From: Epiperipatus broadwayi
Taxonomy: Eukaryota; Onychophora; Udeonychophora; Euonychophora; Peripatidae
DNA length: 64,000 bases
Reading direction: 5' to 3'
NCBI GenBank assembly: GCA_028023455.1
Contig: JAQFVV010012398.1
Span: 10,779,160 to 10,843,159 of the forward strand
The position numbers were made by a program, and so were the translations under genes. Each line of letters opens with the position of its first letter. The first letter of the stretch is position 1. This document shows positions 36,630 to 47,631 of this stretch, one piece after another. The notes under the pieces were generated by a model. That model was not told the origin of the DNA. It made no database searches and was given only the letters and a program-made list of their open reading frames with translations.

Positions 36630-39340
36630 TTTAAGATTGAGGTTATATCAATATCAGAAATGAAGATTGTCTACAAATTTACTATTCAGTTCAATGTTGA
36701 TATAATTGTACTTCAAAAGATTCATCATTTTTCTAATGTATATTTATTTAAAATTCCTATCTTTACATTAATTAATGACAAAATGCATTCTACACATGAG
36801 ATAGTGATTTTTGTTTCATATTATCATGTAAAACAAATTTTACTGAAGATAGTTGAAATGAAACTGCAATCACCATGTGGATAATTTTTAGGTATACAAT
36901 ATTTACAAATACTCAATACAAATTTTGCCTACTCTTTGCTTTCAGACCTTTCTACACATGCATTTATAGAAAATTTCAATTCCCATAATAGTCTTTGAGG
37001 ATGAAGATCAAGTGAGTTGTCAACTTGTAGAAATGAAAAAAACCAACATGCCCTTATTTTATGATGTTCAGCTTGGAAGAACATTCCATTCATGAAAATG
37101 GAAAACAGAAACAATGCCTGAATTATGTTTTGCTTCAACAAAAAATAGTTCAACATTATCTGTTTAATTACTGATATTATAACATTTTCCACATAACCAA
37201 CATAAATCTAGTCTAATGATTCTTGGAATCTGCATTTCTATAAATAAAAGCTATTCTGTTCCAAGACAAAATTTAAGAGAAGCTAACTGGATTCTATCTA
37301 CTGCAAAAAATTAACAAGAGATTAACAGAATCTCTCCAATTCATTTTTGCTGTGATAGCTTCAACAAATTCTTAATCACAGCTGCCAGAGAATCAAACCC
37401 TCTTGAAAACTGTAAACAATTCATTACAGATTGTAATAGAAGTATCAGTGACATTTATAGGCAATTTTTTATCAACCAATGATCCGGAAATTGCTGACAA
37501 ATTTGGTGATGCCAGAAAAGTGAACAGTTACCATGGAAACTCTAGTCAAAAGGTCTGATCACTTTTACAAAAGCTTAGCGGATGTAAAAATATATCTAAA
37601 AAGCCACTAATGTCATTGCTGATCAAGTTGCCAATCTTATATAACAGACTTATAATCAGACTGATGCAATGAGGAAAGGCATCACTAGAGCAAAATTTCA
37701 GACACCTCTTTCATAGTGTTTCTATAATAGCAATCTGATAAAACCGGATGGATGTTGGTGAAATTGAACTTGACTACCTTAAATCAGGAATAGCCCCAAG
37801 AACACATCATACTTCTAGAGCTTCTGAAAAATATAGGACCTAATGCTCAAGCAAGATTGGCAGAATTATTCATTAATATTATTCATACAGAAAGTATTCC
37901 AAAAATGTGACATGCAGAGCAAAACTATAGCAATCTTAAAACCAAACTAAGCCAGCAATGATAAAAAAATTTTTACAACATCATTATTATATGTTCCCTA
38001 TAAGCTTTTTAAAGGATTCACACTAATAAGACTTTTACCAATAATTGAGAGTCAGCTTCCTACAGAGTAGACTAGTTTTTAAAAAAAAAAAAGCTGTTGA
38101 CAACAAGTTTTAGCTTTAACAATTTAAATTGGGAAAAAAAATTCAAATAATTTTAAAATTGTTGCTATTTTTATTGATATAATGTTAACTTATGATTCTG
38201 TTTGGAAAAATTGTCTAAAATTCTTAAATGTAGGAAACCCCTTCATTTATTTGACAAAATGTTTTCCAATAAAAAAATTCAAATGACATTAAATGCTCAT
38301 CATAATAGATAGAAAATTTTATAACTAAACACATTATGTAGAGTTCAGTTGTTTCTTTACTTTATGTAATCTATTCATCAATAATCTTCCAGATACAAAA
38401 GACAGAAAACTGATCTATGCTGATCTCTCAAATGATCTTCCCTAAAGTAGGTCTTTTTTCAAAGACTGAGATCTTATTCCTAATCCAATGAAAACAGTAT
38501 ACTCAATTTTACATCTAAAAAACAGGAAATCATTTTATTTGAATATAATTTTCTGCAATAATAGACTGATATACAATCTTACTCTAAGCTATTTAGGGAT
38601 GATCTTGGGTTGTAACCTAAGTTATTTTCCTCATTTTTCTAAGGTGAGATTAAAATTAATTTCTAAAATAAACTTCTTAAAATGCTGGCTGGTATTACTT
38701 GGGATTATGATGCAGGTGCTTTACAAAAAATTTCATTCACATTATCATTTTATGCTGGTGAATATTATATCCTATTAGGAGAAAAAGGTCTAACACTAAA
38801 TTTTTCAATATTCAATTGAATATTACCATGATAACTCTTTTACAATGGCTTTATTTTCTATCTCAAATTCCCCCAAGAGATATCAGAAAAGAAATTGTCT
38901 AACAGAAAATGTATAAAAAGTTGTTAAGCAGATTGACTTTGACATGAACTCAAAAAATAGTTTACCACTTACGATTTAACTCCAAATCAAGATCTCATTT
39001 TTAGAAATTCAATCAAATATCTACAACTGAAAACTTATGATGCAAAAAATAAAATTCTTTTGAGATTTCAAACAAATTTATTTTTCAGATCCAATAATAA
39101 AGCCAACTGGATATAGCCTTCCTATACTCAACTCAAATCATATTAACAGATTTAGGGTACCCATAAATATTGTGTTCATCTACTTTGTAAACAGATATTA
39201 GCAGCCACTTATTTTGGCAAATACAATTATGAACCATTGTTAAAAACCGTTGGGTATATGGCAACAGGGGTAGAATTGAAGAAAATAAACCAGTAGTGAA
39301 TCCATCTGCTGATTGGAATTCCTACACATTTCTTTAAGAT
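36630..39340 (+). mobile_element. Decayed Jockey-like LINE (plus strand)
   Basis: An old LINE is readable in pieces. Endonuclease start: FNVDIIVLQKIHHFSNVYLF, KIPIFTLI near 36690-36770. Pre-RT region: ANWILSTAK near 37280 and ITAARESNPLENCKQFI near 37370-37430. RT: AVIFIDIMLTYDSVW-like text (FIDIMLTYDSVWKNCLKFL) near 38170-38230, then LFINNLPDTKDRKLIYADLS near 38370-38430 (YADD box with a change). C-terminal: LSYLGMILGCNLSYFPHFSK near 38580-38640 and IPPRDIRKEIV near 38870-38900. The AYDTVW-type block and PP..RRE tail are typical of one widespread Jockey-like lineage. Frames shift often; several stops. Confidence 0.7.
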
Positions 39341-41007
39341 ATCTTGTTATTAGCTTTATCTAAATTCATATACTAAACAAAAAAAATAAGGCAAATTTGA
39401 TAAAACAAAAAACTGGGAATTTAATTTATTCACTGCTAAGTTTATTAAAAAAATATATAAACCATTAAAAAGGTTAATTGATTACCCAAAATGCCTCATA
39501 AACAAAAAAAAATCATATAAGAAACAAGCAGTGGTAATAATTTCCTACGGCAAAGAAAATAATTTGTTGTCCTAAATTCAATATATATATAAAATGTTAA
39601 AAATTCAACCAAAAAATAAAGTTTAAATTGAAAAAGTGATAATTAAAAACATGTTATTAAACATATTATTAATATAAAAAATATATTAAATGTAAATACT
39701 TTTTTTAAAAAATAATTTATAATGCCATTTTGAATTCTATATGGGTGAGATATGCCATTAAATTTCAATTTGGTGAATTAAATTGAAGCATATAAAAAAT
39801 AACATATTGCAAATTTAATTTTTTTTACTTTTGTGTATTTCATTGTGTATGTCCTGTCTTCAATATTTTTTGTTCTTTCTGTAATTATTTAAGCAATAAC
39901 ATTTTTATCATTATTATTTTTTGTAGTGCTAATTTTTTTTAAACAAAGACCCATTCTGTTTTTGATGTTTTACACAAAAGCAATTAATTGTAATTAAATA
40001 AAAAAAGTAGATCAAGAAATATATTATTTGATGATTTTGCTGACATATGTTTTTTCTCTTTGCCAATATTATTTTCAGTTATAATGACATGTTTCTACCT
40101 GGAGAAAATTAAAATTTTTAAAGATACAAAAATATTAATTATAAATTAATTAAGTAATCATTATTTTTGAAGTAATGTATATATTTGAAAATATATTATT
40201 AATGTATTTTATAAACTTTATTTTTAATTATTGTAACATTAATATATACAAAATGTACTAACATGCAGGAACAGAAGTAGAAATTGTTTAAAGAAAATAA
40301 AAAAATAGATTAACAGGTAAAATATGCTTTACATTAGTAAAAATATTTTATCATTATTTATATTATTTCCCCTGCCCACAGAATTCAAAAATTTAAGCAG
40401 GTGTATAGATTAAACTTAATGTAATTATGGATAATTGGAAAAAGAGTTTTATCAAGAAATAAGATTTAAAACCCAATTTAATTATAAATAATGGATGAAA
40501 AATGTCTTATCTACAAACAAAAAGCTTGAATTAAGCTTTATTAAAGATGGTTGACTTGATTGTCTAATTAAAAGAAAATTAATTAAAATTTAGATTTAAT
40601 CTTAATTTTATTTGATATAAACATTCTTAAGATGTAAAGTATATATTTTGGCATTTAAAATATTTTCTTTTTATAGTCTAAAATGTGTGCAATATAAAAC
40701 ATAAAAAAATCTGTTTTTATCATGTAAAGTTTAGGTGAGAAAAAATAAGTTACATTGAATTACAGACCTGCATATAGGAAAAAATTATATAAAATGTTTG
40801 ATAAACTGTAATGTGTGGAACCATGATAGCAGTATATAAAGTGATTTAATTACATTATTATTTTAGATTCAGTTTAGATTCTTAAGATTTCCTCTCATGC
40901 TACCATTCTAATGTTAAGTCCTGTTATTATTCAGATGCTGATTCTAATTTTGATTCTTCATTAGTTGCCATGCTAGTCTAAGTAAAATTTATGTTAATAA
41001 TATGAAA
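39341..41007. other. AT-rich sequence, nothing firm
   Basis: Long AT-rich interval. A stretch at 40890-40981 shows an acceptor-like site and a short open end, too small to annotate as an exon. Confidence 0.4.
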
Positions 41008-41010
41008 ACC

Positions 41011-41046
<36 letters not shown>
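41008..41046. repeat. (TA)n(TG)n compound microsatellite
   Basis: About ten AT dinucleotides pass directly into about nine GT dinucleotides. Confidence 0.95.
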
Positions 41047-41631
41047 AAAATGTTATGTATGAGTGGTTAGCAAACCAAGGGTGTCTGTCAATACTATCCT
41101 AATTGTCTACTACTAAATGAAGCTTTGAATCATTAAAACCACCAATACCTACCTAGCCTTATTGCCAAAATCAAAAAAAGAAATTCCCTAATGTCAAAAA
41201 TCTTACATCAAAAAAATGTCATGTGGAACCAAAAAAAAACTTGGAACGAAACATATAGCCATGGTCATATATGGAAATACCTGACAGAAAAATCCACAGT
41301 ATGATTTTGTGAATACTTATGCCAGAAATATTCAATTAATTATAAATGTCTTTCTATCCTTTTCTTTAAAAAAATAAATAACTTAAATAAACTGAAAAAT
41401 TTACTAATTAATTTAACATTAGATATTGCTTTATATATTTTATTTTATTAATATTTTAGTTAACATATATTATTATTAATTTATATAAATGTATGTTTGA
41501 TATATTATTTTATGCAATGATAGTGGAAAATAAAAGTTATATAGTGTACTTTGTTGTATTTTTCTTTCATTAAATATTTTGTTATATAAAAATTAAAGAA
41601 ACAATTTTAGCAATTCTTTCTTTTTTGTATA
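41047..41631. other. Non-coding stretch before the hAT element
   Basis: A short open plus-strand reading near 41160-41300 is interrupted in all frames and has no splice pair. Nothing else seen. Confidence 0.4.
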
Positions 41632-41639
41632 AGCTAGTG

Positions 41640-42765
41640 CAGTGATCTTCAACCTTTTCACACCTGCGGACCGGCAAAAATAAGGATAAGATTTTGTGGA
41701 CTGGTAAAATAAGGATAAGATTTCATGGACCGGCAGAAGTCTATAGATAAATTTTCTTAAAGATTTAAACTGCTTAGCCTTAGATGAGCATAATTGTTAT
41801 AACTGACCAAAACAACACACCAGTTACTGTGTATTGTAATGATGTTGCATACCTTCACATGCTGAACACTCTTTCTCGAGTTGCACAGTCATACGGCTAT
41901 AGAAAACAGTACGTTCTCATTAATGTGCCCACATTGCTACATTTATTATTTCATTGTTAAAACATGCAAAAATAAAATGATATTCAACTGAACATTGTGA
42001 AATATCACAGCTAGTGTAATTACATGAGAAATGATTATGATAAATATATATCTGTATCTAATGTTAAATATACAAGATGAAGTTATATATATATATATAT
42101 ATGGAGTTTGTATAATAAAAAACTTTTTTTTTTTTCTAATTTTGAATCTGGTGTTATTTTAATCTCATTTTTACCCAATTAAAAAAAAGAAACAGAATGA
42201 AAAGTTGTATTACATAGAAATAAAACAATCATTAAAAAAATGTCATTTTGCTAAAAAAAAAAAAAAGATAATAGATTTACTTTCTCAATAAAGGGAAATC
42301 ATCGATGATCAGTCTCCATTTTGGAAGTTTACAATTTCAAAATGAAATGTCACACACAAAATAAAAAGATAATACAAATGCAATAAAAATTTTTGCTATA
42401 TGTGACCAATAAATGAACTGATGCAATACAGAAATGCCTACTAGGTATAGAATTTGACATGTAAGAAGTGGTGTAATTATCATGAGATTGACGCTTTGTC
42501 TTTTAAAGAATGCATTTTCAGATAAATCTCTGATTATTATTTAGTAATTATAGTATTATGTAATAAGTTTAAATAAAATTTTGATTTATAATTAATTTTA
42601 TTTAAGCAATTGTGATGCAAAAATAAATAAAAATTGTTTATATTGATTAAAAGTTTAAAATCTTATTATTTTATTATTACAAACTTTCCTGACAATCTAG
42701 CACAGACTGGCAGAAAACTTATGTGGACTGGTGCCGATCTGCGGACCAAGAGTTGAAGACCACTG
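41640..42765. mobile_element. Non-autonomous hAT element (1126 bp) with target duplication
   Basis: Terminal inverted repeats: the left end starts CAGTGATCTTCAACCTTTT and the right end finishes AGAGTTGAAGACCACTG, reverse complement CAGTGGTCTTCAACTCT. Subterminal CTGCGGACCGG and CTGCGGACC also match in inverted orientation. The flanks carry an 8-bp duplication, AGCTAGTG on the left and AGCTACTG on the right, with one mismatch. CAGTG-type ends with an 8-bp target duplication are the hallmark of hAT transposons. The interior is AT-rich and has no transposase frame, so it depends on an outside transposase. Confidence 0.9.
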
Positions 42766-42773
42766 AGCTACTG

Positions 42774-43258
42774 TATGCTAAAGCACTTATATTGTTTTAC
42801 CTATCTGAATACAGGCAGCAAAATACTGCCTGACGATATCAGTTAAAAAGAATGGGGGAAATGGTAATTTATTACTAAAGCACTGGGTTAGACAAACAAA
42901 TTATTGTTAATACTAGTGCCTTAAAACACATTCGGTCAAAACTGCCATATTGAATTTTTTAAAATACTGACCTGAGACACAATTTTCACAACAATTTCAG
43001 TTTTAATTATGTCAGATCAAAAAAATTACATTAATAGAAACTAAAAAAACTAAGGCAAACAATAAGCATAAGATAAATAGTGATAACTATATAAAAAATA
43101 AGGAAAAAAGAAATTTTCATATACAAAATAATTATAATTTTATTGTTTGTTCATAATTTGGAAATTAACATTAACTAAAATTCAAATTACATCTTCAGTG
43201 ATAATTTCTTTGTATTCCTCACAAAATTATCTTTCTAAACATGTATAACATGTCTTAC
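42774..43258. other. AT-rich stretch, nothing recognised
   Basis: Probable intron sequence between the hAT insertion and the exon cluster at 43.26-44.34 kb. Confidence 0.45.
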
Positions 43259-43354
43259 CGGAGATAATCCATAGCTTCACAATCTCCAAAAGAAGTCGGA
43301 TATGAATTCTTCATTTTTATCTAGTACCCCAAAAGTTCCAAATGTCCAAGGCAT
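43259..43354 (-). CDS. Candidate internal exon with one-base frame break
   Basis: Splice signals are very good: acceptor TTCTTTTTCTTTATAG before 43354 and donor (CTCCG followed by GTAAGA) after 43259. The 96 nt read MPWTFGTFGVLDK in one frame and KMKNSYPTSFGDCEAMDYLR in the next. The switch falls in a run of five A (plus-strand TTTTT at 43314-43318); one A fewer would make the whole exon open, ending with two bases left over. That phase matches the exon at 25122-25366. Either the base run is a sequencing or assembly error, or the exon is decaying. Its start phase does not match the end of the 44014-44074 exon, which remains unexplained. Protein not recognised. Confidence 0.45.
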
Positions 43355-44013
43355 CTATAAAGAAAAAGATTCTTCCTAATAAAAGATACAAAAGAAATCA
43401 TCATAGCAATTGGCTTCTTATCTATCTAAAACTAGAAATTGTAGGCTACTGTCTATATCACTGATAAAATGAGTTTTGTCTCATTTTATATTTTTTTGTG
43501 TACATCAGTGATGTTTATATTCTTTATGGACACCAGTGATGTTTACATTCTTTATGCACACAAGTGATGCTATCTTGTTATATTTATTGTATCACATAGA
43601 TATAATTTATTTGCATATAGTCCATTTGATAGCTATAGACTTGAAAATAATGTGATGAAAAATATAGCAAAACCAGAGTGACTCCAAAGCATGAGAATCA
43701 GAATTTGATTATTTGCCTGTGTATGCAATCTTTCTACACATTTGATTATTAATTTTGTAACTCATTAAACATATTATATAAACGTAATTAAAAATAATAA
43801 ATTATTAAACTTTTTGAAAATCATTATTTTTATAAAATAAGTGGATTAGAACTTTAGAAAATTACGGTAGATATGAATTCTATATGAGCATAAATAAATA
43901 TATAATTTATATTAACAAACACTAACTACAAACTAAAATTAATAAAAAAGATAATTTCTAAAAAAAAAAAAAAAATTGAAATATTATTAGAAAAATTAAA
44001 ATTTTATACTTAC

Positions 44014-44074
44014 AAGTCATTACGTTGAAGTTCTATTGTAAGCCTTGTTCGTGAATAACCCTGAGAAATGTTGA
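44014..44074 (-). CDS. Candidate internal exon, unknown protein
   Basis: An excellent donor (GACTT followed by GTAAGTATAA) follows 44014. The acceptor is ambiguous: GATTTACAG would end the intron at 44083 and CTGCAAG at 44075. The shorter form fits the phase left by the exon at 44158-44335. The frame reads VNISQGYSRTRLTIELQRND, a normal-looking protein stretch, and ends with two bases over. With the stronger acceptor the same frame begins LQVNISQG but the phase no longer fits the upstream exon. Close spacing to the next exon (83 bp intron) supports a shared transcript. Confidence 0.5.
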
Positions 44075-44157
44075 CTTGCAGCCTGTAAATCATTTTCTGT
44101 CTTTTATCGCTTCGTAATAATTACAAAAGTTATCAAAAAGCAAAAAAAATAAAATAC

Positions 44158-44335
44158 CTTCATTGATTAAAACTGCTGCCAAAAATTCAAATTTCAATGG
44201 ATTTTTTTGAGATACATGTTTGGAAAGCCACGTCATTGAACTATCAAATGTCCATACTTTGGTTGATGTCATGCTTATACTTTTTACATCAGTAAAGAAG
44301 GAAAACAACATTTCAGCTGATGCATGGGTAACCCG
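44158..44335 (-). CDS. Candidate internal exon, unknown protein
   Basis: Minus strand: acceptor in GGCTCTTTGAG after a T-rich tract, donor (ATGAAG followed by GTATTT) after 44158. The 178-nt exon starts at phase 0 and is open for 59 codons: RVTHASAEMLFSFFTDVK, SISMTSTKVWTFDSSMTW, LSKHVSQKNPLKFEFLAAVL, INE. Composition is clearly coding-like against AT-rich flanks. Start phase matches the exon at 48871-48990 and end phase matches 44014-44074. No family recognised. Confidence 0.58.
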
Positions 44336-44848
44336 CTCAAAGAGCCGAATCAGTTAAAAATAAAAGCTGCTTTAGAGATAATACTGCTGGAATAAACTCA
44401 GTTAACAATAATTTTGTTTTAATATTAAGATTTATTATTAAAACCCAGAGTTCTGAAGAACTAGAAAATATAGTTGTGGTTTCTGAATGCTTCATTAATT
44501 ATTTGTTTAAAGCCACAATCATCAATTTGTTCCCACTACTTTGATTTACAATCGATTTTTCACTATAACGATCGGGAAAAAAAATTTGTAAAAATTTTTT
44601 TGACAGCCATCTTGAATTTTGCGTCACTGATGACATCAGAGAATAGGTATTTTAAATTCATTTTACACAAAAGCAAAAGTATATTATTGTAATACGTATA
44701 CAGGTAATGACTTTGCTATAATTGTATAGCACATACAATATTTTATTCATAAAACACAATGTTAGTGCTGCATTCAGTATTTTGAATATAGAATGTATAA
44801 ACTTAAAATATCTTTAATTACTGAATCTATAATACTATATATACATAT
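44336..44848. other. Intron-like stretch with a complex patch
   Basis: A patch at 44510-44650 contains GATCGGGAAAAAAAATTTG and TGACATCAGAG. The plus-strand frame across it has no splice support. It may be a mobile-element fragment. Confidence 0.35.
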
Positions 44849-45005
44849 AAGTGTTGAATGTCTTTAGAAAATTTAAACTTTATTTAAATATAATGTATAG
44901 TTCTTGGATTATTTAAATAAAGTTTAATTTTTCTAGACATTCAACACTTATCTTAGATGATTAAAACAATACAACTAAAATATCATCATCACAAACTTGT
45001 TCCTT
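44849..45005. repeat. Inverted repeat built from the 36.2-kb dispersed repeat
   Basis: TAAGTGTTGAATGTCTTTAG at the left is mirrored by CTAGACATTCAACACTTA at about 44932-44950, with arms of about 45 bp around a short AT spacer (hairpin at 44849-44950). Beyond it, to 45005, the reverse complement of the 36240-36360 unit continues (ATCATCATCACAAACTTG). So this copy is an inverted partial duplication of that repeat. Confidence 0.8.
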
Positions 45006-45121
45006 AATTATGTACACCCAAGTGGTTTCAAATGAAAAGAAAAACATTTTTAAAAAAAAGTTAAAAAAAAAAAAGATTGCATTTAAAATAAATGTTATAA
45101 AATGAATCTTTCTACACAAAC

Positions 45122-45143
45122 GGGGGGGGGGGCAGGGGAGGCA
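45122..45143. repeat. G-rich tract
   Basis: A run of ten or more G followed by CAGGGGAGG in very AT-rich DNA; could form a G-quadruplex. No repeat family recognised around it. Confidence 0.6.
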
Positions 45144-45589
45144 CTATTACATTACTAAAAATATACAGTAAGAAAAATAAACTTAGCGTACGTTTTAGAA
45201 AATTAAGTTAGATTTTTTAAAAAAAAAAATAAGTTGAATGTTTTTTTTCTAAAGTTGACTGATTTACGATACGCATTAAGCCTTTTGTTACTCTGGAGTA
45301 CAGCAATAAGTCTTTATGCTCCATTAAATAATTTATAATTAAACAATGTTTTTTAATTTTAATAATTTCACATAAGTAATAAACATAAATGTACAGTAAT
45401 ATGTACCGTAATACAAATTTTTAAAAAATGCATTTCAGTATGGATTTTTTTTTCATTACGATGAAAAACTTCTGCCAAAGAATATAAAAACTATTAAATT
45501 CAAATTTAGTTTCACTTTCTCTTTGCTGTTTGGTACTTTTTAAACAGTGAAAATATGCATTTTTTTCCCCTAGTGATATAAAACTTTTC

Positions 45590-45798
45590 TTTTTATATAC
45601 CGTATTTAGTCATCATTACAATGAAAAAATCAAGAAAATCTTTAAGCTTGGAAACCAATGTGGATATTTTACATCGACAGGAACCAAACAATTTTTTCCC
45701 CATAGACTCCCATTGTAAATATGTATTTTCTATATGATATTCTTGCTTAACAATGAGTTTTGGAGGACCAATTGCCATCGCTAAGTAGGGTAAAGGTG
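45590..45798 (-). mobile_element. Probable end of a pogo/mariner-like element
   Basis: Read on the minus strand it begins TACACCTTTACCCTACTTAG, then CGATGGCAATTGGTCCTCC, TTGTTAAGCAAGAATATC and ACAATGGGAGTCTATGGGG. This wording, alternating TTAAGCG-like phrases after a GTTCC-like block, is typical of the ends of pogo/Tigger-type elements and resembles the MITE at 60215-61076. The matching other end was not found, so it may be truncated. The 61-codon frame across it is chance. Confidence 0.45.
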
Positions 45799-46477
45799 TA
45801 TATATATATGACTACATATGTTGTTTTCTTTCTGAAAGAAGTTCTGCGGTAGATGAATTATGACAATGCAGATTAAAAATCACACAAGTACTATTTTTAA
45901 CTTATATGTTCAATACAATTTGATACTATAAAGTTAATCATTAATTGTGTAATATATAAAATAATTTTCCCTTTCTTTAAGTGAAAATAGTTTATGATAT
46001 TAGCATTTTCCCTTTTGGTGGAATAAGCATTCATGAAACAACATATATTTTAGCTAATACCCACATTTGCAAATTTATCTATTAAAGAACATTGTTATTG
46101 TATATGAATAAAGATTGTTTTTGATTATGTACAGTGAAGCCTTGATATGAGTAGTATAATTATATGCTATTTTAATTATAGGCTCTCCAAAAAAAATGTG
46201 AATAAACAAAAAATGGAAACCCTAAAATGTAAATTAATAAATTCTAAATAGAAGCTTACATTTCTTAGTCTCAGAGCACCATATACATACAATCATGTAT
46301 ATTAATCTCATTTTTGGGGTTACATTGAAAGCACAAACATTTTATTCTTTGCTTTTATTCCTTCTTAAAAGTATGATATCATGTATTTCAAGTAATAAAA
46401 TGTTATCTAAAAATAAATCTAAAAGCTTTATGAAATTTAAGAAATTTGTAAAATATCTTTTTTTAAACAATAAAATG
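45799..46477. other. AT-rich stretch, nothing recognised
   Basis: The 63-codon plus-strand frame at 46295-46486 is Lys/Leu/Ser-rich with no motif or splice support. Confidence 0.45.
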
Positions 46478-46488
46478 AGTTACTGATT

Positions 46489-46587
46489 GTCAAGCATTGG
46501 TGGACTAGTGGTTAGCATAGCTGCCTTCCAAGCAGCTGGCCTAAGTTCGCTTCTCGGTCAACACTTTGACATATGAGAAAAAAAAAT
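46489..46587 (+). mobile_element. tRNA-Gly-like mini-SINE with target duplication
   Basis: At 46494-46564 the sequence folds like a tRNA: GCATTGGTGG start, A-box region TAGTGGTTAGC, anticodon loop CTTCCAA (anticodon TCC, glycine), and a T-arm around AAGTTCGCTT. The acceptor and T stems carry mismatches, so it is not a working tRNA gene. It continues with ACTTTGACATATGAG and an A-run. The whole is flanked by an exact 11-bp duplication, AGTTACTGATT at 46478-46488 and 46588-46598, which proves retrotransposition by LINE machinery. See the partner at 58866-58969. Confidence 0.85.
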
Positions 46588-46724
46588 AGTTACTGATTTA
46601 ATAATGGCAAAAAAAAAAAAAAACTGGTAAAGCATTCTTGTATTATGTCAGAAAGTTTAAAATTTGTATGAAATGTTTAGCCGAGAATCTGAAATTGTTA
46701 ACTGCAAATAGAATGATTATGTAC

Positions 46725-46886
46725 ATTCCAAAGTTGAAATAGACTTGAAAATATCAAATCAGAAAGTCTATTACTACTGAAAATGAGACTGCTATTATGT
46801 TTCCATAGGGAGAAAAATGTCATTAAAAAGAATATTATCCAGAGTATGTTTAATTGCAATGACACTAGATTCTGATACATCAATGG
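46725..46886 (-). CDS. Weak exon candidate with a frame break
   Basis: Minus strand: acceptor GATTATTCAAG before 46886. One frame reads IDVSESSVIAIKHTLDNILF then NDIFLPME, and the next frame continues HNSSLIFSSNRLSDLIFSSL. A single-base change in GGAAAC would join them, and a GTACAT donor follows 46725. The mixture looks partly protein-like, but the call needs an indel and the end is uncertain. It would sit between the 48.9-kb and 44.3-kb exons, which already agree in phase without it. Confidence 0.22.
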
Positions 46887-47631
46887 CTTGAATAATCAAA
46901 CTAACATTTAATTATCTATTTTATTTTTTAAAAAAATAAAGACATGACACAGTAAATTTTTATTTTTGAGTGAAAGTGAAAAAGTAAATAAATATAATAA
47001 ATATTTACATATATATGTTATTTCATTTTATTGTTAATAATTACATTATTATTTAAAAAAAATATTGTTTATAATGTAATCTTAATTTATGCATGCATAA
47101 TATACATATGGAAAACAGTGTTATATATATATATATATATATATGAGATAGTGATAAAAATAACTGTACTTTCACAATGCAGTAAGCATTACACTTTGTA
47201 ATGTAATCAAAGCTTGTGAAAAAAATGTTACTTATTAAGCATTATGTATATGAAGGGGATTTGAAACAAAATATAGTAAATATAATAGACCCACTATATC
47301 ATACTGAATGCAATTTCATTTTTTCGCCATTTGTGATGAAAAAAATTATTTATGTTGGATATATCATAAATTATAATAGATAATGTCTTACAAAAATACT
47401 TGATAAAAATTAGCTAAGTATAATAATATTTCTAAATATATTAATTGCATTTTATTATTGAACAATATACAGTATAGTACTGTTTAATCAAAACATAATT
47501 ACTGTATATGATGAATAAATTATACACTGTAATGTACTTTTTTATGTCAATTGTCATTATTTTATCTTTTGATAGCATTGTTTGTGTGAAAACATTTTCC
47601 TATGACATCATTAGTCTAATAAAATTATTAT
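46887..47631. other. AT-rich stretch with a (TA)n run
   Basis: A TATATA run near 47125-47143 is the only structure noted. Confidence 0.5.

Noticed and set aside
40890-40981. Plus-strand terminal exon ending DSSLVAMLV
   Set aside because: Acceptor-like site and stop are present, but only 15 codons are open and no partner exon is visible.
46494-46564. Functional tRNA-Gly(TCC) gene
   Set aside because: Acceptor and T stems contain several mismatches, and an A-run plus target duplication show it is a retrotransposed copy.
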